Source: an uncultured Porphyromonadaceae bacterium
GTDB taxonomy: Bacteria > Bacteroidota > Bacteroidia > Bacteroidales > Muribaculaceae
NCBI GenBank assembly: GCA_900552325.1
Contig: URZG01000133.1
Coordinates: 1-6,460 of the forward strand
Length of the DNA: 6,460 bases
Direction: 5' to 3'
Part shown: in pieces, positions 1 to 4,184 of the stretch
Layout: each line of letters begins with the position of its first letter
Numbering within the stretch: the stretch's first letter is position 1
The notes under the pieces: generated by a model
Databases searched by the model: none
What the model saw: only the letters and a program-made list of their open reading frames with translations
Told to the model about the DNA's origin: nothing
Made by a program: the position numbers and the translations under genes

Positions 1-60
1 AGAGGCAAGAGGCAAGAGGCAAGAGGCGAGAGGCAAGAGGCAAGAGGCAAGAGGCGAGAG
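1..60. repeat. Heptamer tandem repeat (AGAGGCA/AGAGGCG), cut by window edge
   Basis: Eight consecutive 7-bp units start at base 1, followed by a partial unit (agag) at 57-60. Units 4 and 8 read AGAGGCG and the others AGAGGCA, so there is a higher-order 28-bp period (three A-type units plus one G-type unit, seen twice). The array probably continues to the left of the window. It contains no start codon and no convincing gene. Short heptamer arrays of this kind are known as STRRs in cyanobacteria; any relation to those is only by analogy. Confidence 0.95.
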
Positions 61-86
61 TATCAGAATCGCCTGAAACGGGTTGT

Positions 87-172
87 GCTGTAGGGACGCT
101 CCGTGGAGCGTCCGCGGACAGACCATGATCAGCAGGTATTTGTGCGGACGCTCCACGGAGCGTCCCTACAGC
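87..172. repeat. REP-like double palindrome downstream of the ABC-F gene
   Basis: Two perfect 29-bp inverted arms (87-115 and 144-172) are separated by 28 bp. Each arm is itself a palindrome: GGACGCTCC, a 2-bp centre, then GGAGCGTCC (94-113 and 146-165). The DNA can therefore fold either as two small hairpins or as one long stem. This arrangement resembles paired REP/BIME elements. The right arm ends 4 bp beyond the stop codon of the minus-strand gene, so it probably lies in that mRNA's 3' end, where it could stabilise the message or slow polymerase. No T-tract follows either arm in the direction of transcription, so it is not a classical intrinsic terminator. Confidence 0.85.
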
Positions 173-176
173 CGTG

Positions 177-1799
177 TCAGGCTTTGGCGTAAAGGCGCTC
201 TTTGGCGGCGGCCACGCGCTCGTCGGTGATATAGTCGTCGTAGTCCATCATCTTGTCGATGATGCCGTTGGGGGTAAGTTCGATGAGGCGGGTGGCCACG
301 GTCTGGATGAACTCGTGGTCGTGCGAGGCGAAGAGGAGGTTCCCCTTGAAGCCCTGCAGGGTGTTGTTCAGGGCCTGGATGGATTCCAGGTCGAGGTGGT
401 TGGTGGGGGTGTCGAGGATCATGGTGTTGGCGTTGCGGAGCATCATGCGGGCTATCATGCAACGCTGCTTCTCGCCTCCGGAGAGTACGGAAGCCTTTTT
501 GAGCACCTCTTCGCCCGAGAAGAGCATCTTGCCGAGGAAGCCTTTGAGGTAGATCTCGGAGGAGTCGTCGGAGAACTGGCAGAGCCAGTCCACGAGGTTG
601 ATGTCGGTGTTGAAGAACGCCGAGTTGTCGAGCGGCAGATAGGCGGTGGTGATGGTCTGCCCCCAGTCGAAAGTGCCGGCGTCGGGCTTGCGGTTCCCCA
701 TGATGATCTCGAAGAGGGCCGTCATGGCGCGGGGGTCGCGTGAGAGGAAGCAGATCTTGTCGTCCTTCTCCACCTGGAAGTTGAGGTCGCGGAAGAGTAC
801 CTCGCCGTCGGGAGTGGTGGCGGTGAGTCCGTGCACCTCCAGGATCTTGTTGCCCGGCTCGCGCTCGGGGGTGAAGATGATGCCGGGGTAGCGGCGCGAC
901 GAGGGCTGGATCTCCTCGATGTTGAGCTTCTCGAGCATCTTCTTGCGCGAGGTGGTCTGCTTCGACTTGGCCACGTTGGCCGAGAAGCGCTGTATGAACT
1001 CCATGAGCTCCTTGCGTTTCTCCTCGGCCTTCTTGTTCTGCTGCTGCTGCTGGCGCAGGGCGAGCTGCGACGACTCATACCAGAAGGAATAGTTGCCGGC
1101 GAAGAGGGTCACCTTGTTGTAGTCGATGTCGAGGGTGTGGGTGCACACCGAGTCGAGGAAGTGGCGGTCGTGGCTCACCACGAGCACGGTGTTCTCGAAT
1201 TTCGAGAGATAGTCCTCGAGCCATGCCACCGTGTCGAGGTCAAGGTCGTTGGTAGGCTCGTCGAGGAGCAGGTTGTCGGGATTTCCGAAAAGGGCGCGGG
1301 CAAGCATCACACGCACTTTCTCGGCATTGGGGAGGTCGCCCATACGCATGTAATGGTGATCCTCTTTGATTCCGAGGCCGGAGAGGAGGGCTGCGGCGTC
1401 GGACTCGGCGTTCCACCCCTCGAGCTCGGCGAATTTCTCCTCCAGCTCCGAGGCGCGTATGCCGTCGGCGTCCGTGAAATCAGCCTTTGCATAGAGGGCA
1501 TCCTTCTCGGCCATAATATCCCAGAGCACGGTGTGGCCCTGGAGCACGGTGTTCATCACCGTGAGGTCATCGAATTTGAAGTGGTCCTGCTCCAGCACGC
1601 TCAGACGCTCGCCCGGGCCCATGGTCACGTTGCCGTGGGTGGGTGAAAGCTGGTCCGAAAGTATGCGCATGAGGGTGGACTTGCCGGCACCGTTGGCGCC
1701 GATCACGCCGTAACAGTTGCCGGGGGTGAATTTCAGGTTAACGTCCTGAAACAGTACTCTTTTACCGAATTGGATTCCTAAGTTGTTAGTTATTATCAT
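177..1799 (-). CDS. ABC-F ATPase, YbiT-like, with degenerate second nucleotide site
   Basis: This 540-residue protein has two fused ABC ATPase domains and no membrane segments, the layout of ABC-F proteins. These are cytosolic and act on the ribosome (translation factors or antibiotic-protection proteins). NBD1 has an intact Walker A (34-42, GANGAGKST), Q71, Walker B with catalytic E181 (LLLDEPTNDLD) and switch H210, but its signature is degraded (LPNAEK, about 156-161). A charged, Gln-rich linker (about 245-300) matches the ABC-F interdomain arm. NBD2 lacks Walker A (FLSRDPRAMT, about 351-360) and has T464 in place of the catalytic Glu (ILDTPTNHLD), yet keeps a perfect signature LSGGEKQR (439-446) and H493. 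In the head-to-tail dimer, one ATP site is thus complete and the other dead. The start at 1799 (MIITNNLGIQFGKR) matches the family N-terminus. An in-frame ATG at 1886 would add 29 unrelated residues and lies inside the promoter. Overall similarity is closest to YbiT; the cellular role is not established. Confidence 0.93.
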   Translation of the reverse strand: MIITNNLGIQFGKRVLFQDVNLKFTPGNCYGVIGANGAGKSTLMRILSDQLSPTHGNVTMGPGERLSVLEQDHFKFDDLTVMNTVLQGHTVLWDIMAEKDALYAKADFTDADGIRASELEEKFAELEGWNAESDAAALLSGLGIKEDHHYMRMGDLPNAEKVRVMLARALFGNPDNLLLDEPTNDLDLDTVAWLEDYLSKFENTVLVVSHDRHFLDSVCTHTLDIDYNKVTLFAGNYSFWYESSQLALRQQQQQNKKAEEKRKELMEFIQRFSANVAKSKQTTSRKKMLEKLNIEEIQPSSRRYPGIIFTPEREPGNKILEVHGLTATTPDGEVLFRDLNFQVEKDDKICFLSRDPRAMTALFEIIMGNRKPDAGTFDWGQTITTAYLPLDNSAFFNTDINLVDWLCQFSDDSSEIYLKGFLGKMLFSGEEVLKKASVLSGGEKQRCMIARMMLRNANTMILDTPTNHLDLESIQALNNTLQGFKGNLLFASHDHEFIQTVATRLIELTPNGIIDKMMDYDDYITDERVAAAKERLYAKA

Positions 1800-1815
1800 C
1801 GCGATATGGTGACAG

Positions 1816-1838
1816 CGCCCCGCGTCCCTGCCGGGGCG
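1816..1838 (-). promoter_or_regulatory. GC-rich hairpin in the 5' leader of the ABC-F gene
   Basis: A 7-bp all-GC stem (1816-1822 with 1832-1838) and 9-nt loop lie in the predicted leader, about 17 nt upstream of the start codon. It could affect translation initiation, and some ABC-F genes are controlled through leader structure. No leader peptide or alternative stem was found, so regulation is a guess. Confidence 0.35.
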
Positions 1839-1855
1839 TATGCTTGTTTTGCCCA

Positions 1856-1886
1856 CAAAGTTACGCATTTTCCGCTGAATACGCAA
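1856..1886 (-). promoter_or_regulatory. Bacteroidetes-type promoter for the ABC-F gene
   Basis: On the minus strand a TTG (-33 element, 1884-1886) is followed after 20 bp by TAACTTTG (1856-1863), a full match to the Bacteroidetes -7 consensus TAnnTTTG. Transcription would begin near 1850, giving a leader of about 50 nt before the ATG at 1799. This supports the shorter protein start. Confidence 0.75.
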
Positions 1887-1916
1887 TAGCGGCGCGCCGC
1901 GGTCGGTGCGGCGGGG

Positions 1917-2002
1917 GGCGTTACCGTATTACCGCATTACCGCAATCGCACCGCCACGGCTGCACCGGCGCAGAAAGGGTAATGCGGTAATGCGGTAACG
2001 CC
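1917..2002. repeat. Inverted pair of octamer arrays (R1/R2) between divergent promoters
   Basis: Arms 1917-1941 and 1978-2002 are inverted copies matching at 24 of 25 positions (mismatch at T1927), separated by 36 bp. Each arm is made of 8-bp units. R1 (plus strand, 1920-1943) reads GTTACCGT, ATTACCGC, ATTACCGC. R2 (minus strand, 1999 to 1976) reads GTTACCGC, ATTACCGC, ATTACCCT. The pair can form a long hairpin or cruciform, or present two opposed iteron-like arrays to a protein. It lies between the ABC-F promoter and the promoter of the ATPase gene, and no coding sequence is evident in it. Confidence 0.9.
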
Positions 2003-2029
2003 GCACCCCTGCGGAATATTATGGCAGCC

Positions 2030-2045
2030 GCCCCGGAGGCGGGGC
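2030..2045. promoter_or_regulatory. GC palindrome just upstream of the -7 box, possible operator
   Basis: A 6-bp stem (GCCCCG at 2030-2035 with CGGGGC at 2040-2045) has a 4-nt centre. It lies immediately 5' of the -7 element, where an operator would overlap the promoter. Short GC palindromes arise easily in such GC-rich DNA, so this is weak evidence. Confidence 0.25.
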
Positions 2046-2049
2046 AGCG

Positions 2050-2057
2050 TAACTTTG
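2050..2057 (+). promoter_or_regulatory. Bacteroidetes -7 box for the helicase/primase pair
   Basis: TAACTTTG matches TAnnTTTG exactly and is identical to the -7 box of the divergent ABC-F gene. It is followed by an A/T-rich leader (tataaacctaaaattaaaat) leading to the ATG at 2084, which implies a short leader of about 20 nt. No clear TTG is present at the expected -33 position; a GC palindrome sits there instead. The promoter may therefore be weak or need an activator. Confidence 0.6.
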
Positions 2058-2083
2058 CGGTATAAACCTAAAATTAAAATCTT

Positions 2084-3121
2084 ATGATTGACACCACAAC
2101 CCTGACAGTTGAGGCAGGCGGCAGCATGTTCGTCACCCGCAGTGCCTCGGAATGGATCGACTCGGCGGCTGCCATCCCCGTGCCTGAATGTCTGTGGAAG
2201 TCGCTCTGGTTCGAGAACGAGCTGGCGGCGCTTTTTGCCGACACTAACATGGGCAAAAGCATCTACGCCGTGCAGATCGGCAACCACATAGCGCGGCAAG
2301 GGCGGCGTGTGCTCTACTTCGATTTCGAGATGTCGGAGAAGCAGTTCTTCATGCGCTACGTCGATGCCGCCACCGGGCACCGCTTCCCCTTCTCGCCCGA
2401 CTTCCTGCGCTCGGAGCTGCGCCGCGACATCCGCACCACCGCCGATATAGCGCCCTTTATCCGCGACATCGGCGCCGAGGCGCACCACCACAGCGCCAAG
2501 GTGCTGATTATCGACAACATATCGTGGCTCACCAACCAGGCCGAGAGCGGCGATGTGGCCGGGGAGCTGATGCAGGCGCTGGTGAAGCTCAAGCGCGACA
2601 ACGGCCTGTCGATTCTCGTGATCGGCCACACCCCCAAGCGCGACCTCGCCGCCCCGCTGACGCAGAACACCCTCTCGGGGTCGAAGCGCATAGCCAACTT
2701 CCTCGACGCCATGTTCGCCATCGGGCCCGACCGCAGCCGTCCGCCCCATGGCCGGTATGTGAAGCAGATCAAGGTACGTTCGTCGGAGATGGAGTATGGC
2801 GCCGACAATGTGATATGCTACAACCTGGAGCGCACCTCGTCGGGGGCGGTGGAGTTCGTAGAGACGGGCCACGCCAACGAGGCGGCGATGCTCCGCAGCG
2901 ACGAGCTGACGCAGGCCGGGGTGGCCGACCGCCGGCGGCGCACCCCCGCCGAGGCCGAGCGCCAGCGCCATGAGATCCTGGCACTTCACGCCCGCGGGGA
3001 AACGCAGCAGAGCATAGCCCGGATTGTGCGCTGCTCCCTGCGCCACGTCTCGGAGGTGCTCCGCCGGGGCGCCGAGGCAGCCTCCGGCACCGATTACCCT
3101 ATTACCGCATTACCGCAATAA
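2084..3121 (+). CDS. RepA/AAA_25-like RecA-fold ATPase (putative helicase) with C-terminal HTH
   Basis: This 345-residue soluble protein has the order of motifs of the RepA/AAA_25 branch of hexameric RecA-fold helicases. Walker A is ADTNMGKS (52-59), with Ala where the first Gly is usual. YFDFEMS (78-84) carries the acidic residue of the next strand, Walker B is VLIIDN (140-145, D144), and LVIGHTPKR (178-186) gives the sensor His of this group. GSKRIANFLDAMFAI (199-213) follows as is usual there. After the core comes a charged segment and a predicted helix-turn-helix (about 304-327, TQQSIARIVRCSLRHVSEVLRR), suggesting site-specific DNA binding. The likely role is ATP-driven DNA unwinding, or loading at an origin, together with the primase-like product 9 bp downstream. 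The last eight residues (YPITALPQ) and the stop codon come from an octamer repeat array. The start has its own -7 box and an A-rich leader. The family call is firm; the biological role is inferred. Confidence 0.85.
   Translation: MIDTTTLTVEAGGSMFVTRSASEWIDSAAAIPVPECLWKSLWFENELAALFADTNMGKSIYAVQIGNHIARQGRRVLYFDFEMSEKQFFMRYVDAATGHRFPFSPDFLRSELRRDIRTTADIAPFIRDIGAEAHHHSAKVLIIDNISWLTNQAESGDVAGELMQALVKLKRDNGLSILVIGHTPKRDLAAPLTQNTLSGSKRIANFLDAMFAIGPDRSRPPHGRYVKQIKVRSSEMEYGADNVICYNLERTSSGAVEFVETGHANEAAMLRSDELTQAGVADRRRRTPAEAERQRHEILALHARGETQQSIARIVRCSLRHVSEVLRRGAEAASGTDYPITALPQ
3093..3116 (+). repeat. Octamer array R3 at the 3' end of the ATPase gene
   Basis: Three adjacent units (ATTACCCT, ATTACCGC, ATTACCGC) overlap the last codons of the ATPase gene. 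The bases just after it complete the TAA stop at 3119-3121. It matches upstream array R1 over 1921-1946 at 25 of 26 positions, and it is the perfect 24-bp inverted copy of array R4. Confidence 0.92.
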
Positions 3122-3130
3122 CCACGCCCC

Positions 3131-4102
3131 ATGCCACTATCCTACCGCTACTCCCTGGGAAAACTCACCACGGTGTGCCCCGCCTGCGGGCGGCGCACCT
3201 TCAAGCCCTACGTCAACAACCTCACCGGGCAGCCGCTGGCGCGCGACCGGGCCGGGCGCTGCAACCGCCAGTACAAATGCGGCTACCACCTGAGTCCGCG
3301 GGAATATTTCATAAACCACCCCATGCAGCTGCCGCCGGGGTGGAGCCCGGCCTCGGCCTCGGCTACGGCTCTGCCGCGCCCGAGGCAGCCCCGGAGCGGA
3401 GCCATCGACTATATCAGCCCGGAGGTGGCGCGACGGTCGATGCGCCGCTACGACATCAATCCGCTGTGGCAGTTTCTGTGCCGCCACTATCCCGCGGAAA
3501 TCGTGGAACGTGCCGCGGCGATAGGCCTGGGCACGGCGCGGCAGTGGGGCGGCGCGGCGGTGTTCTGGCAGATCGACCGTATGGGGCGGGTACGCACCGG
3601 AAAGGTGATGGGCTACGACGCCGCCTCCGGACGCCGCGTGAAGGAGCCGCGCCCGCAGGTCACGTGGGCGCACACGCTGCTGGGGCTTAGGGGCTTCAAT
3701 GCCGGGCAGTGCTTCTTCGGCGAGGTGGCTCTCGGGCGCCCCGGGGTGCGCACGGTGCTGCTGGTGGAGAGCGAGAAAACGGCGCTTGTGCTCACCTGCG
3801 AACTGCTGCTGCGGGGCAAGGAGCATGTGGCGGTGCTGGCCACCGGAGGCGCCGACGGGGCGCTCTGCGACGCCTCGCGGCTGTCGGACCCCACATATAA
3901 ATACAGCGCCCTGAGGGGGAAGCGGCTGGTATTGCTGCCCGACGCCGACATGTGGCAGCGGTGGCGCTCCCTGAAGCTCGGCGGGGTGACCGGCAGCCGG
4001 CGCGTGGTGCCTCCGGGGTGGCTTGGCCTGGAGGGGTCGCAGGATATCGCCGACGTGCTCATCGCCGGGCGCCGCAAAAGCGGTAATGCGGTAATAGGGT
4101 AA
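3131..4102 (+). CDS. Zinc-finger/TOPRIM primase-like protein (DUF6371-like)
   Basis: This 323-residue protein combines an N-terminal zinc-binding domain with a TOPRIM fold, the core of DnaG-type primases. The finger is C16-P-A-C19-G...RC44NRQYKC50GYH53. The spacing and the following SPREYF resemble Bacteroidetes proteins annotated DUF6371 (from memory, not searched). The middle segment (about 141-173, AAVFWQIDRMGRVRTGKVMGY) resembles the primase region before TOPRIM. TOPRIM motifs are VLLVESEKTA (209-218, E213), ATGGADG (237-243) and LLPDADMW (268-275, D271/D273), with SQDIADVL (303-310) near the end. The expected activity is RNA primer synthesis, pairing with the upstream helicase-like ATPase. 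Together they would be a split counterpart of fused phage primase-helicases. It starts 9 bp after the ATPase stop, so the two are co-transcribed. No strong ribosome site is seen, as is usual here. The final residues (SGNAVIG) and stop codon lie in octamer array R4. Confidence 0.85.
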   Translation: MPLSYRYSLGKLTTVCPACGRRTFKPYVNNLTGQPLARDRAGRCNRQYKCGYHLSPREYFINHPMQLPPGWSPASASATALPRPRQPRSGAIDYISPEVARRSMRRYDINPLWQFLCRHYPAEIVERAAAIGLGTARQWGGAAVFWQIDRMGRVRTGKVMGYDAASGRRVKEPRPQVTWAHTLLGLRGFNAGQCFFGEVALGRPGVRTVLLVESEKTALVLTCELLLRGKEHVAVLATGGADGALCDASRLSDPTYKYSALRGKRLVLLPDADMWQRWRSLKLGGVTGSRRVVPPGWLGLEGSQDIADVLIAGRRKSGNAVIG

Positions 4103-4103
4103 T
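4080..4103 (-). repeat. Octamer array R4 at the 3' end of the primase-like gene
   Basis: On the minus strand it reads ATTACCCT, ATTACCGC, ATTACCGC, a perfect 24-bp inverted copy of R3. R3 and R4 thus bracket the primase-like gene as inverted repeats, and R1 and R4 bracket the two-gene unit. It supplies the last codons and the TAA stop (4100-4102) of the primase-like gene. Confidence 0.92.
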
Positions 4104-4113
4104 ATACAAAACA

Positions 4114-4156
4114 GGAGGCTGTGTCAAAAACCGTAACCGGTTTTGACACAGCCTCT
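4114..4156. terminator. Bidirectional intrinsic terminator between convergent genes
   Basis: A 15-bp perfect stem (4115-4129 with 4141-4155) continues, after one bulged A at 4130, for 3 more pairs (4131-4133 with 4138-4140) around a TAAC loop; G4114 and T4156 could add a G-U pair. The A-run on one arm and T-run on the other lie inside the stem. It sits 11 bp after the primase-like stop and 28 bp after the lipoprotein stop, so it can serve both convergent transcripts. The core GGCTGTGTCAAAA is, as I recall, common in Bacteroidales terminators. Confidence 0.85.
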
Positions 4157-4184
4157 CGGTATGTTCAGGGGTCAGGGCCGGGGG

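Noticed and set aside
87..172. CRISPR repeat pair or classical rho-independent terminator
   Set aside because: Only two copies occur, inverted and not direct, so it is not a CRISPR array. No T-tract follows the stem in the direction of the ABC-F transcript, so it is not a standard terminator.
831..1646. Plus-strand reading frame (271 codons) opposite the ABC-F gene
   Set aside because: Low-complexity translation rich in Leu, Glu, Val and Gly, with no motif; it overlaps a strongly supported ABC-F gene on the other strand.
1800..1886. In-frame N-terminal extension of the ABC-F protein from the ATG at 1886
   Set aside because: The added 29 residues are unlike the family N-terminus, and the region contains the -33 and -7 promoter elements and the predicted transcription start.
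1937..3046. Long minus-strand reading frame (369 codons) opposite the ATPase gene
   Set aside because: It has no recognisable motif, is antisense to a gene with clear Walker motifs, and is explained by the scarcity of stop codons in GC-rich antisense frames.
3137..3826. Minus-strand reading frame (229 codons) opposite the primase-like gene
   Set aside because: Arg/Ala/Pro-rich shadow of a gene with intact zinc-finger and TOPRIM motifs.
1917..4103. Insertion sequence with R1 and R4 as terminal inverted repeats
   Set aside because: No transposase is encoded, the repeats also occur internally, and no target-site duplication is visible next to R1 and R4.
4114..4156. Attachment site or inverted-repeat end of a mobile element
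   Set aside because: Its position between convergent genes and its long stem with A and T runs fit a bidirectional terminator better; no second copy is present in the window.
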